A stretch of DNA of 64,000 nt from a virus. A model generated the notes under the pieces. The model was given only the letters and a program-made list of their open reading frames with translations. It ran no database searches and was not told where the DNA came from. The position numbers and the translations under genes are program-made. Shown piece after piece: positions 13,567-21,643 of the stretch (the stretch's first letter is position 1; each line of letters begins with the position of its first letter). The stretch is from positions 1 through 64,000 of the IMG/VR virus record IMGVR_UViG_3300028024_000008; one strand, given 5' to 3'.

Positions 13567-14722
13567 CAAGATGCCACCGATCAGCCGCGAAGAGGCCGAG
13601 TATCTCATCGCGCGGCACATCGCCGAGAAGGGTGTCACGCTTTGCAAGGCGGGCGTCGCCATCGGGGCGCCGGTGCATCAGCTGCAAGCCGACCCGGCAA
13701 CGATGCTCAAGTTTCCGGATGGCGGGTCGCTGCCTTCGACCGGCGGTGGTGCACGCGCACAGATCAAGGAGATCGCGCGGCGGAAACAGGAATTCATCGA
13801 GATCAACACGTTGTCAGGCTTCAAACCCGGAACCGATGTCCCGCCAAAACCGGCGCCGCGGCCGGTCATGGTGACGATCCATGCCGCGAAGCCCCTGGCC
13901 AAGCCGACAGCTGCGGCGCTGCAGGCCGTGGCGCATGTTGCGGCGGCTGCCGATGGGGGGGGCATGCCAGCTAAGCGCGCCTATACCCAACATGAGGGGC
14001 CGAAACGCCGCTTCGAGAAGCATTTCAAGCCCGGCAAGCCGAACGTGCTGGCGCGTGATCATGCTGCCATCGTCAACGCCCATAGCTTCTTCCCATCGAC
14101 CGTCAAGCCGGCCGCCGGCGAGTTCCAGCTGCTGAAATCCGGCGAACATCAGCGCAAGATCGGCAGCCATGTCGTCAAGGGCGACTGGGCGCAGATGCCG
14201 ATCTTCACCCTGACGCTGGAGGAGCGCACGACCTGCCCGCGGTCCTGCGGTCATTGGCGCGACTGCTATGGCAACAACATGCATTGGTCGACGCGGATCT
14301 CGGCAGATGAAACCTTCCTGCCTAAGTTGGAGCGCGAGCTTGGCGCCTTGAACATGATCCACCGCGACGGCTTCGTCGTCCGGCTGCATATCCTTGGTGA
14401 CTTCTTCTCGGCCGATTACGCCAGGTTCTGGCAGCGCATGCTGGCGACACTCCGAGCCCTCAGGATCTTCGGCTATACCGCCCGAACCCCTTCCGATGCC
14501 ATCGGCGTGGTCATCGATTCGATGAACCGGGAATCGCGCGGAAACTGCCTGATCCGCTTTTCCAATGGCGTCGCATATGTCCCCCGCACGGTGACGATCG
14601 ACAAGCCGGAGCAGGCCGGTGCGGCGATCATCTGCCCGGCGCAGACCGAGAAAACCGCCTGCTGCGGCACCTGCGCGCTATGTTGGTCGAGCGATAAACC
14701 AATCGCGTTCCTGAGGCATTGA
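13553..14722 (+). CDS. Cysteine-rich Gp88-like phage protein
   Basis: This is a 389-residue protein. Residues 1-55 look like a small helical domain (MPPISREEAEYLIARHIAEK), followed by a Pro/Ala linker with GGGG. The conserved part begins about residue 170 and contains a cysteine cluster, TTCPRSCGHWRDCYGNNMHW, and a second near the end, ICPAQTEKTACCGTCALCW, closing with PIAFLRH. The combination resembles phage Gp88-family proteins, whose function is unknown. The arrangement CxxxCxxxxxxC plus a C-terminal CC..C..C could hold an Fe-S cluster or zinc. HILGDFFSADY is another conserved block. Confidence 0.8.
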   Translation: MPAPSKMPPISREEAEYLIARHIAEKGVTLCKAGVAIGAPVHQLQADPATMLKFPDGGSLPSTGGGARAQIKEIARRKQEFIEINTLSGFKPGTDVPPKPAPRPVMVTIHAAKPLAKPTAAALQAVAHVAAAADGGGMPAKRAYTQHEGPKRRFEKHFKPGKPNVLARDHAAIVNAHSFFPSTVKPAAGEFQLLKSGEHQRKIGSHVVKGDWAQMPIFTLTLEERTTCPRSCGHWRDCYGNNMHWSTRISADETFLPKLERELGALNMIHRDGFVVRLHILGDFFSADYARFWQRMLATLRALRIFGYTARTPSDAIGVVIDSMNRESRGNCLIRFSNGVAYVPRTVTIDKPEQAGAAIICPAQTEKTACCGTCALCWSSDKPIAFLRH

Positions 14723-14723
14723 G

Positions 14724-15110
14724 ATGGGGATCGATCTTCACGCGCATATCAAGCGGCTGGCGGGCGAACTCGAAGAGGCGAAGCTCAGGATCCGTGAACT
14801 CGAGGACGCCCTCGGCGCCGGTTTTCAGGCACCGCTAGCCCTCGGCCTGACGAAACATGAGGGGCAGCTGCTCGGCCTTCTGGTCAAACGCCAGGCCGTC
14901 ATGCGTGAGATGGCGATGGCGGTCATGTATGGAGACGCCGCGCGGCAGCCGCAGGATGACCGCATTCTCGATGTCTATATCGCCAGGATCCGCAAGAAGC
15001 TGGATCAGTTCGGTATCGAGATAAAAACCATGTGGGGCTCCGGCTGGGTGATCGAGCCTGAGCACAAGGCCAAGATCCATGCGCTCACGGCCGATGAGGT
15101 GCCGGTATGA
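14724..15110 (+). CDS. Winged-helix (OmpR/PhoB-type) regulator without receiver
   Basis: The product is 128 residues. Residues 1-35 form a short coiled coil (LAGELEEAKLRIRELEDAL). Residues about 42-112 match the Trans_reg_C winged helix: LTKHEGQLLGLLVKRQAVM, RILDVYIARIRKKLDQF (recognition helix) and the wing TMWGSGWVI. There is no phosphorylation receiver. CtrA-like stand-alone winged helices are known from alphaproteobacterial phages. It is placed directly before an MT-A70 methyltransferase, as CtrA regulons and DNA adenine methylation are linked in these bacteria, but a functional tie here is inference. Confidence 0.85.
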   Translation: MGIDLHAHIKRLAGELEEAKLRIRELEDALGAGFQAPLALGLTKHEGQLLGLLVKRQAVMREMAMAVMYGDAARQPQDDRILDVYIARIRKKLDQFGIEIKTMWGSGWVIEPEHKAKIHALTADEVPV

Positions 15111-15679
15111 GAACCGACTGGCCCTTCGGCGAGCTGCAGATGTTTGGCTTCGATCTCGTGATGATCGATATCCCCTGGTCGTTCGAAACCTGGAGCGATG
15201 CCGGCAAGCGGGAAAAATCGCCCGAAAGCCACTACGAGACGATGACTCTCGACGAGATCCGATCTTTGCCGGTCATGGATCTCTTTGGCCGGGACGGTCT
15301 TCTTTGGGCTTGGGCGACACACCCGATGATCGATCAGCAGATCGACATGGTGAAGCGTTGGGGCTTCAAGTTCGTAACCACCGGCGTTTGGGTGAAGCGG
15401 ACACGGACTGGGAAGCTAGCCTTTGGCACCGGTTACCGCCTTCGCTGCGCCTCTGAACCCTTCATCATCGCCACCACCGGCAGTCCTGTTACCAGCAGGT
15501 CGATCCGCACCGTCATCGAAGGCCCGATCCGTGACCATAGCCGGAAGCCGGATGAGGCTTATAGAGAGGCTGAAAAGATGATGCCGAACGCGCGCCGCGC
15601 GGACGTCTTTGCCCGCCAACGGCGTTCAGGGTGGGCAGCTTTTGGCAACGAAATCGACAAGTTTAAGGCCGTGGCGTAA
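15107..15679 (+). CDS. MT-A70-family adenine methyltransferase
   Basis: The product is 190 residues. The catalytic (D/N)PPW-type motif appears as DIPW at residues 21-24 (FDLVMIDIPWSFETW). Further family blocks are MTLDEIRSLPVMDLFG, GLLWAWATHPM, GFKFVTTGVWVK and the substrate-side RTVIEGPIRDHSRKPDEAY. It should move a methyl group from SAM to the N6 of adenine in DNA, giving protection from host restriction or marking phage DNA. Overlap with the preceding winged-helix gene is four bases. The Ile in DIPW replaces the usual Pro but is seen in phage members. Confidence 0.9.
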   Translation: MRTDWPFGELQMFGFDLVMIDIPWSFETWSDAGKREKSPESHYETMTLDEIRSLPVMDLFGRDGLLWAWATHPMIDQQIDMVKRWGFKFVTTGVWVKRTRTGKLAFGTGYRLRCASEPFIIATTGSPVTSRSIRTVIEGPIRDHSRKPDEAYREAEKMMPNARRADVFARQRRSGWAAFGNEIDKFKAVA

Positions 15680-17169
15680 TGGGGAACATGCCAGCCCCGC
15701 AGTCGCGTGAGATCGAATTTCCGCCAGACCTCTTCGTGCCGGAAGCCGAGATCGCCTTGCTTGCCGCGATCATGGCCGATAACTCGGTCATCTACCGCGT
15801 CAACGGCTGGCTGGAGCCGACATATTTTGGTGATCCGCTGCGGGCCCGTATCTTCGAGGCCATGCGCGCCATGGCGAAGGACAAGGCCAAGATCAACTCG
15901 GTGACCTTGCTGCCATACTTCGCGCAGGACCGCGCCTTCGCCGATTGGGAAGGCATGACGCCGCAGAAATATCTCGTCGATCTGGCGCAATCGGTTGTCA
16001 GCGTGATCAATGGCGAGGATTACGGCCGGCCGATCGTCGAGGCCTTTGTGCGCCGAAAACTGATGCGGCAGGCGGAAGAGCTGACCGAAAGTGCCATCAA
16101 TGACCGCTTCGAAATGGATGGCGGCAGCTTCTCCCTGACGCCGGAACAGGCGACGGCCAAGATCATCGCCGACAATCGTCAGAAGCTGCTGGATCTCGAG
16201 GAGACGCTGCAGGGGCCGAAGGAAGCCGAGACCCTCGAATCTATCGGCGATAGAGCATTGCAGGCGATCGAGGCGTCATACCTTGCCAAGGCGCCAGTCG
16301 GTGGCATTCCGACCGGCTTGGTGGACCTCGATAAGAAACTCGGTGGCTTCTTTCCCGGCGAGCTCGTGATCGGTGGCGGCCGGCCCGGCATGGGCAAGAC
16401 GGTCTTTGCCGCTACCTGCGCCTGGCGGGCGGCCTATGGCGGCATCCCGTCGGTCTTCTTCTCGAAGGAAATGTCGTCCGAGCAGCTGTTCCAGCGCATC
16501 CTCGCCATGGAGACCGGAATCGGCACCGAGAAGCAGCGGACCGGCAAGATCAGCGATCAGGAATTCAGCGACCTCATCGAAGCGAAAAGGCGTATCGGCG
16601 CCCTACCAATCCACATCATCGATGAGGCCCGTATCACGACATCGATGATCGAAGCAAAGGCCCGAGGCATCCTGAAGCCGGGAAAGCCCGGTATCGTCAT
16701 CATCGACTATCTCCAGCTGATTACCGGCGAGGGCGGCTCCCGCAATGCCAACCGGGTCGAGGAGCTGACCAAAATCACCCGGGAGCTGAAGCTGATGGCA
16801 AAAAGTCTGCGCGCCCCCGTCCTGGCGCTTTCCCAGATCAATCGCGGGGTCGAGGGCCGAGATGACAAGCGGCCGCAGCTGGCCGATCTCCGCGAATCCG
16901 GATCGATCGAGCAGGATGCCGACCAGGTCCTGCTGTTCTACCGGGAGGAATATTACCTCGAACGGAATGAGCCGAGGCGCAAACCCGGGGAAGGCGACGC
17001 CTCCTTCAAGGAGCGCTGGAATGACCATCAGGCCGACATGGAGCGCTGCCGCGGCCTCGCCGAGATCATCGTCGGCAAACAGCGCTTCGGGTCGGGTGGT
17101 GCCGTCAAAGTGGCCTTCCTGGGTGAAGCGCAGCGGTTCGACGATTTGCAGCATGGGGGCTATGAGTGA
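15679..17169 (+). CDS. dnaB: Replicative DNA helicase, DnaB family
   Basis: This 496-residue protein should unwind DNA at the phage replication fork. Residues about 15-130 are the DnaB N-terminal helical domain. The RecA-like motor spans about 210-470, with Walker A GGGRPGMGKT (about 232-241), Walker B GIVIIDYLQLI (about 338-348), the ALSQINRGVEGR segment and DLRESGSIEQDADQVLLFYR. The C-terminus (VGKQRFGSGGAVKVAFLG) is typical. The ATG overlaps the stop of the methyltransferase (TAATG). The next gene is a DUF1376 replication protein starting in overlap, a standard phage helicase/initiator pair. Confidence 0.95.
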   Translation: MGNMPAPQSREIEFPPDLFVPEAEIALLAAIMADNSVIYRVNGWLEPTYFGDPLRARIFEAMRAMAKDKAKINSVTLLPYFAQDRAFADWEGMTPQKYLVDLAQSVVSVINGEDYGRPIVEAFVRRKLMRQAEELTESAINDRFEMDGGSFSLTPEQATAKIIADNRQKLLDLEETLQGPKEAETLESIGDRALQAIEASYLAKAPVGGIPTGLVDLDKKLGGFFPGELVIGGGRPGMGKTVFAATCAWRAAYGGIPSVFFSKEMSSEQLFQRILAMETGIGTEKQRTGKISDQEFSDLIEAKRRIGALPIHIIDEARITTSMIEAKARGILKPGKPGIVIIDYLQLITGEGGSRNANRVEELTKITRELKLMAKSLRAPVLALSQINRGVEGRDDKRPQLADLRESGSIEQDADQVLLFYREEYYLERNEPRRKPGEGDASFKERWNDHQADMERCRGLAEIIVGKQRFGSGGAVKVAFLGEAQRFDDLQHGGYE

Positions 17170-18200
17170 CCGACCTTCCCGCACCTTTGACGAACGAAAG
17201 CCATGACGTCCGCAACCTGGATGGCTTCATGTTGAACGTCGAAAGATTGATGGCGAGCGAGCTGATGGCGCTCTCTTCCGGCGACGAGTTCAAGGCCGCA
17301 GTTGCACTTTGGTGCAGGGCTTGGAAACAAATTCCCGCAGGAAGTCTTCCAGATGATGATCGCGTCCTTGCTTCGTACTCAGGAGCTGGCAGGAAATGGA
17401 AAAAGGTTAAATCCATGGCTTTGCGCGGCTTTGTCAAATGCAATGACGGCCGCCTTTACCACCAGACGCTCTGCACCGATGTACTGCGAGCCTTTGAAAA
17501 GAAACAGGAAAGAAGGGATAGGACACAGGCAGCGACGGAAGCCAGGCGCCGCGCGGCCGAAGAACGGGAAGCATCGTCACGTCAACGCGACGACCAACGT
17601 AACGATATTCGTAACGACCATCGTAACGATGACCGTAACGTTCACGTAACGACCTCCCATAGACAGGACAGGACAGGACAGGACTATAAGAAAGAAAACA
17701 ACCAGTCTGAAATTAAGACCCAGCCTAAGCCTGACACAGGGCCGGCGGGCGAGCCGCCGAAGGCTCGGGCTGAGCCGCTGCATGAGCGCTATCGGGAGGT
17801 TCAGGCCAGGGTCGAGGCGATCGCCGACAATCCGAAGCTGTTGGTCTTCGGTCGGATCGATCGTTGGCTGAAGGACGGCGCAGATCCTGAGGCCGACATC
17901 TACCCGACCATCGAGCGCCTCAAGGGGCGCTGGAGAGGCGGCAACCTCGAATTCTTCGACGGCGCCATCGCCGATTCGATCGCTGCCCGCAAGAAGCCGC
18001 TTCAGGCCGGAGCGGCATCATCCGCCGAACGCTCGGCTCAGCATCGAACGATCGCCGGGCCAGATGATTTCACCTGGGAGCTGCGCCTCGCGGCCTTTCG
18101 CACCAAAGGCACGTGGAATCCGCTCTGGGGCGCCAAACCCGATGAGCCAGGATGTCTAGCGCCGAAGCATCTGCTGGCGGGCAAAACCGATGCGGCGTGA
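17166..18200 (+). CDS. DUF1376 replication protein carrying the probable origin
   Basis: This 344-residue protein starts with GTG overlapping the DnaB stop (GTGA). Residues about 17-105 are a DUF1376 domain (MLNVERLMASELMALSSGDE, then LYHQTLCTDVLRAFEKK), which is winged-helix-like and found in phage replication initiators. Residues about 118-185 are an Arg/Asp/Asn-rich linker (RNDIRNDHRNDDRN) encoded by DNA iterons. The C-terminal third is helical and may contact DnaB. Placement directly after DnaB, with iterons inside the gene, matches the lambda O arrangement, so it is probably the initiator. Confidence 0.85.
   Translation: MTDLPAPLTNESHDVRNLDGFMLNVERLMASELMALSSGDEFKAAVALWCRAWKQIPAGSLPDDDRVLASYSGAGRKWKKVKSMALRGFVKCNDGRLYHQTLCTDVLRAFEKKQERRDRTQAATEARRRAAEEREASSRQRDDQRNDIRNDHRNDDRNVHVTTSHRQDRTGQDYKKENNQSEIKTQPKPDTGPAGEPPKARAEPLHERYREVQARVEAIADNPKLLVFGRIDRWLKDGADPEADIYPTIERLKGRWRGGNLEFFDGAIADSIAARKKPLQAGAASSAERSAQHRTIAGPDDFTWELRLAAFRTKGTWNPLWGAKPDEPGCLAPKHLLAGKTDAA
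17598..17717 (+). other. Probable replication origin: iterons, purine repeats, AT-rich stretch
   Basis: Five copies of CGTAACG(A/T) begin at 17598, 17610, 17622, 17634 and 17645, one helical turn apart (12, 12, 12, 11 bp). They are followed by a tandem GGACA repeat (17661-17684) and an AT-rich stretch (17684-17717) in otherwise GC-rich DNA. Iterons followed by an AT-rich unwinding region inside the initiator gene is the layout of lambdoid origins. No binding data exist. Confidence 0.7.
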
Positions 18201-18384
18201 TCCGACGAGCCCATTGGGTGACTGGCAGAGCGATATCTGCACGCTCAGTCCGGAGCAGATCAAGGATTACCGGCGCCGCGCATTCCATGCCGGTTTCTTC
18301 GATATCAAGCTCGATGACTACCGCCTGGCTGAAAGCGAGCGGCAGGTATTGATCAGCATCGGTCAACGCATTTGGGGGAGATGA
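18190..18384 (+). CDS. Small hypothetical protein
   Basis: A 64-residue protein, MRRDPTSPLGDWQSDICTLS and onward, overlapping the end of the DUF1376 gene by 11 bases and the next gene by four. The C-terminus (LAESERQVLISIGQRIWGR) is helical and basic. No family recognised. Coding status is supported by the overlaps. Confidence 0.7.
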   Translation: MRRDPTSPLGDWQSDICTLSPEQIKDYRRRAFHAGFFDIKLDDYRLAESERQVLISIGQRIWGR

Positions 18385-18836
18385 TGATCATGGCGAAACG
18401 CCGGCCAGAGCGGCAACCGGACGTCTGGGATGGCTGGGCCCCGACTGATGAGATGATCCTGCGTGCGGCCGCCAGCCGGCCTTTCTGGACGTTCTGGGAG
18501 CGCGAGAAGGTCGAGAGCATCCAGGAGCTTTACGACGCCTTCACCATGCGCTGCTCGGCCCTGCTGGTGCGATCATTCGATCCGGCGCGGGTACAGCGGC
18601 GAGCTGCGCCATTCATGTCCCAGGCCGAGGAGGATATCTATGGCCGGCTGGTGCAATGGCTGCGCGATGTCCACGACGCCGGCCTCAAGCGCTATGTGCC
18701 AATGGTGCAGGGCGTGGTTGTTAACGAAGATCAATGTCCTGACGAGCACCTGTTCGGGCGCATTGTCAGCTTCCATGTGAAGATCCGGCAGGCTGAGCTT
18801 CAGCGGTATGGTATCCAGCGAAACAAGACGCGGTAG
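18381..18836 (+). CDS. Hypothetical protein in the Q (late antiterminator) position
   Basis: The product is 151 residues, start ATGATGATCATGGCGAAACG, with GGGGGAG directly upstream and ATGA overlap with the previous stop. It is helical with WEREKVESIQELYDAFTMRC and AEEDIYGRLVQWLRDVHDAG, and ends ELQRYGIQRNKTR. I see no zinc finger or known antiterminator motif. It is the last gene before a strong promoter that runs straight into an intrinsic terminator and the packaging genes, which is exactly where lambdoid phages encode Q. A late-gene regulator role is therefore inferred from place only. Confidence 0.75.
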   Translation: MMIMAKRRPERQPDVWDGWAPTDEMILRAAASRPFWTFWEREKVESIQELYDAFTMRCSALLVRSFDPARVQRRAAPFMSQAEEDIYGRLVQWLRDVHDAGLKRYVPMVQGVVVNEDQCPDEHLFGRIVSFHVKIRQAELQRYGIQRNKTR

Positions 18837-18845
18837 CACCAGATA

Positions 18846-18875
18846 TTGACAATCGATAGGGAACGGCCGTATATC
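18846..18875 (+). promoter_or_regulatory. Probable late promoter (PR'-like)
   Basis: TTGACA at 18846-18851 and TATATC at 18870-18875 are 18 bases apart (17 to GTATAT). This is the only perfect -35 box I noticed outside the immunity region that lies in an intergenic gap. Transcription would start near 18882 and meet a terminator after roughly 70 bases, as in lambda PR'. Confidence 0.65.
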
Positions 18876-18925
18876 TTGTTTCGCGCTGGGCGAGCTGCGC
18901 CTAAATGCAGCCGCCGATCATCCAC

Positions 18926-18957
18926 AAAACCCCGAGCCCCATGGCCGGGGTTTTTGC
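18926..18957 (+). terminator. Intrinsic terminator in late leader (tR'-like)
   Basis: AAAACCCCG (18926-18934) pairs with CGGGGTTTT (18946-18954), the loop itself can extend the stem (GCC/GGC), and five T residues follow. It lies between the late promoter and the HNH/terminase genes, so late expression would need antitermination. Confidence 0.8.
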
Positions 18958-18972
18958 TTTTCCGGAGATGGC

Positions 18973-19317
18973 ATGGCGAAGCGACGGCTGATCACCTTAT
19001 CGAGTCGTGTCCAGCCGCTGCGTCAGCCGCTGCTGGCGCCGAAGCCGAAGCAACGCGACCCGTTCTATGGCAGCTCGGAATGGAAGAAGCTGATCGCCGA
19101 GATTGTCCAGGAGCGTGGCCGGCGCTGCCAAGCCAGTGGTTGTGGCCGGACGCATGACGCCGATGGTCGGCCGATCAGGGTGTTTGGGGACCACGATATC
19201 GAGCTCAAAGACGGCGGCGCGCCACTAGATCGCAGCAATATCAAGCTGTTATGCGGCAGCTGTCACACCCTGAAGACGAACGCAGCCCGCGCCGAACGCG
19301 CCGCCAAAGTCTGGTAA
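18973..19317 (+). CDS. HNH endonuclease of the packaging module
   Basis: The product is 114 residues with GGAG six bases before the ATG. The N-terminus is basic. The HNH core has zinc-type cysteine pairs: RCQASGCGRT, then FGDHDIELKDGGAPLDRSN, and LLCGSCHTLKT. It would nick DNA using a metal at the DH..N..H site. HNH genes directly before terminase are common in cos-type HK97-like phages, where the nuclease works with TerS/TerL in cutting and packaging. I infer that role here. Confidence 0.9.
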   Translation: MAKRRLITLSSRVQPLRQPLLAPKPKQRDPFYGSSEWKKLIAEIVQERGRRCQASGCGRTHDADGRPIRVFGDHDIELKDGGAPLDRSNIKLLCGSCHTLKTNAARAERAAKVW

Positions 19318-19475
19318 GTGCAAGATTTCGAAGCAAAATCAAAGGGGTATGGGGGTTTGATTCTGCCGAACGGCTAGGGGCTGAGACCGCGTCGGTGGCA
19401 CGTTCATAAAATTTTTTCCGGCGCCTGAGATTTCGGCGCGATTGCCCAAACCCCCAAAATAATCGAGCGACTTCA
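19318..19475. other. Intergenic region before terminase; possible cos or TerS-binding region
   Basis: No ORF is supported. The stretch has a G-run (GGGGTATGGGGG), AT-rich AAAATTTTTT and CCCAAACCCCCAAAATAAT. A gap between HNH and small terminase often holds cos in HK97-like phages. I see no decisive cos sequence, so this is only a candidate. Confidence 0.3.
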
Positions 19476-19928
19476 ATGACGCAGCCAAGGCGCAAGCGAG
19501 GCAGGCCAGCGTTCAAGCCGACCGCTGCGATGCGCCGGACGGTCGAGCGCATGATGGCCTGCGGCGACAGCAAGGACACGATTAGCCGAGCGATCGGCTG
19601 CAGCATCCCGACGCTGGAACAGCACTTCGAGAACGAGCTGAAAAACGGCTACGCGAAGAAGCGCCAGGAAGTGCTGAACATGATGTTCGAAGGTGCGCGT
19701 AAGGGCAATGCCGCGCTGATCAAGCGCCTCGAGGAGATGACCCGGGCGGCATTGCCCTTCGATGAGCCGGCTGCAGCAGCTGACAAGCCTGATGCCGCGG
19801 CGGCCGTTCCCCAGGGTGGTAAACCGAAGGGTAAGAAGGAACAGCAGCGGGCTGAAGCCCTGGCCGCCGGCGTCAATTCCGAATGGGGCGATGACCTGGC
19901 GCCGCTGCCGGGAACCCGGCCGAATTGA
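19476..19928 (+). CDS. terS: Terminase small subunit
   Basis: The product is 150 residues. A basic N-terminus (RRKRGRPAFKP) leads into a helix-turn-helix (MACGDSKDTISRAIGCSIPT, residues about 28-48), then EQHFENELKNG and oligomerisation helices. The C-terminal 60 residues are Ala/Pro/Lys-rich. This layout is typical of the TerS DNA-recognition subunit, and the large subunit follows in a TTGA overlap. It selects phage DNA for packaging. Confidence 0.88.
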   Translation: MTQPRRKRGRPAFKPTAAMRRTVERMMACGDSKDTISRAIGCSIPTLEQHFENELKNGYAKKRQEVLNMMFEGARKGNAALIKRLEEMTRAALPFDEPAAAADKPDAAAAVPQGGKPKGKKEQQRAEALAAGVNSEWGDDLAPLPGTRPN

Positions 19929-21637
19929 TCACCTGGACGACTGCTAGGCCTGACTGGGAACAGCGGATCATTGCCCGGGAAAGCCTTTTGCCGGACGGTC
20001 TGCCGATAGATCGGCACCGAGCAGCAAAGGCCCTTCGGATCTTCAAGCGGCTGAAGGTCTCCGATATCCCCGGGAAGCCGACGCTTGGCGAGTGCTGCCC
20101 GGAATGGATATTTGATCTCGTCTGGGTCGTCTTCGGTTGCTTCGACTCAGAACTGAAGCGCCAGCTGATCCGCCAGATCTTCGTGTTGATCAGCAAGAAG
20201 AACGGCAAGAGCACGATCGCCGCCGGCATCATGATGACAGCGCTCATCATGAATGAGCGTGCGATGGGCGAATTCTTGATCCTGGCGCCGACCAAGGATG
20301 TCGCCGATAACAGTTTCGATCCCGCCTATGGGATGGTGATGGAGGACAGCGCACTTCTTGCGAGGTTCAAGCCCTCGAATGTAATGCGCGAGATCGTTAA
20401 CCGGCTGGACGGATCGAAGTTGATCGTCAAGTCGGCCGATGCCGATGTCGTCGGCGGCACGAAGGCGACTGCGGTATTCATCGACGAGCTTTGGCTGTTC
20501 GGCAAGAAGCTGCAGGCAGCGAATATCCTGTCGGAGGCGACCGGCTCGCAGGCCTCGCGGCCGGAAGGCTTCGTCATCTATGCGACGACGCAAAGCGACG
20601 AGCAGCCGGCGGGCGTCTTCAAGCAGAAGCTCAAATACTTCCGCGCCGTGCGCGATGGCAAGATCGATGATCCGACATCGTTGCCGCTGATCTATGAATA
20701 TCCAGAGGCGATGGTCAAGGCGAAGGCCTATCAGGACCGGACAACCTGGTATATCCCAAATCCGAGCCTCGGGAAGTCTGTCGACGAACAGTGGCTGATA
20801 ACCACATTCGCGCAGAAACAGCAGGAAGGCCCGGGCGAGGCCAGCCTGTTCATTGCCAAGCATTTCAATGTCGAATCCGGCCTCGGGCTGAAATCCGACG
20901 ATTGGGTCGGCGCGAACCATTGGGAAGCGGCGGCAGATGTTGCGCTCACGCTGGAAGAGCTGCTTGACCGCAGTGAGGTCGTAACGGCCGGGATCGATGG
21001 CGGCGGCCTTGATGATCTGCTCGGCCTGGCGATCCTGGGCAGGGAGCGCGACACGCGCCGCTGGCTGCTCTGGATCCATGCATGGGCTCACCCGACGGTT
21101 TTGGAGCGGCGGACCGATATCGCCACCAAACTGAAAGACTATGAGGAGAACGGCGACCTCACTCTGATCGAGGAGGTCGGTGAGGACATCGAGGCACTGT
21201 GCCAGATACTGGACCGGGTCAATGATACCGGGCTGTTCCCAGAGAAGGACGGGATCGGCGTGGACCCGGCTGGGATCACCGAGATCGTCGATGCGCTGGA
21301 GTTGCGCGGCTTCTCTGCCGGCGGCGAGGGCGGCGAAGATGCCAACATCGTGGCGATCAGGCAGGGCTGGACGCTGACAATGACGATCAAGACCGTTGAA
21401 CGGAAGCTCGCCGGCAAGAAGTTTGTTCACGGCGGGACACCGCTCATGAACTGGTGCGTCAGCAATGCCAAAGTTGTCCCGGCCGGCAATGCGATCACGA
21501 TCACGAAACAGGCGGCCGGCTCGGCGAAAATCGACCCGTTGATGGCGACCTTCGATGCCGCGGCATGCATGGCCAAGAATCCGGTGGCTGGCGGCCGCTT
21601 CATCTACAACGAGCGCGACGCAATCATCCTTGCTTGA
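19925..21637 (+). CDS. terL: Terminase large subunit
   Basis: This 570-residue protein starts at a TTG overlapping the TerS stop. The ATPase part has a Walker A variant ISKKNGKST (residues 89-97) and Walker B AVFIDELW (183-190), with a coupling motif ATTQSDE (220-226). The nuclease part begins with GIDGGGLDDLLGLAI (356-370), and a later acidic residue lies in GIGVDPAG. It is the HK97-type motor that pumps and cuts DNA at the portal. Neighbours TerS, HNH and portal confirm the call. Confidence 0.95.
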   Translation: MITWTTARPDWEQRIIARESLLPDGLPIDRHRAAKALRIFKRLKVSDIPGKPTLGECCPEWIFDLVWVVFGCFDSELKRQLIRQIFVLISKKNGKSTIAAGIMMTALIMNERAMGEFLILAPTKDVADNSFDPAYGMVMEDSALLARFKPSNVMREIVNRLDGSKLIVKSADADVVGGTKATAVFIDELWLFGKKLQAANILSEATGSQASRPEGFVIYATTQSDEQPAGVFKQKLKYFRAVRDGKIDDPTSLPLIYEYPEAMVKAKAYQDRTTWYIPNPSLGKSVDEQWLITTFAQKQQEGPGEASLFIAKHFNVESGLGLKSDDWVGANHWEAAADVALTLEELLDRSEVVTAGIDGGGLDDLLGLAILGRERDTRRWLLWIHAWAHPTVLERRTDIATKLKDYEENGDLTLIEEVGEDIEALCQILDRVNDTGLFPEKDGIGVDPAGITEIVDALELRGFSAGGEGGEDANIVAIRQGWTLTMTIKTVERKLAGKKFVHGGTPLMNWCVSNAKVVPAGNAITITKQAAGSAKIDPLMATFDAAACMAKNPVAGGRFIYNERDAIILA

Positions 21638-21643
21638 GGCGAA

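Noticed and set aside
17598-17652. CRISPR-like or satellite repeat
   Set aside because: Short phased direct repeats without spacers next to an AT-rich stretch in a replication gene fit an origin better.
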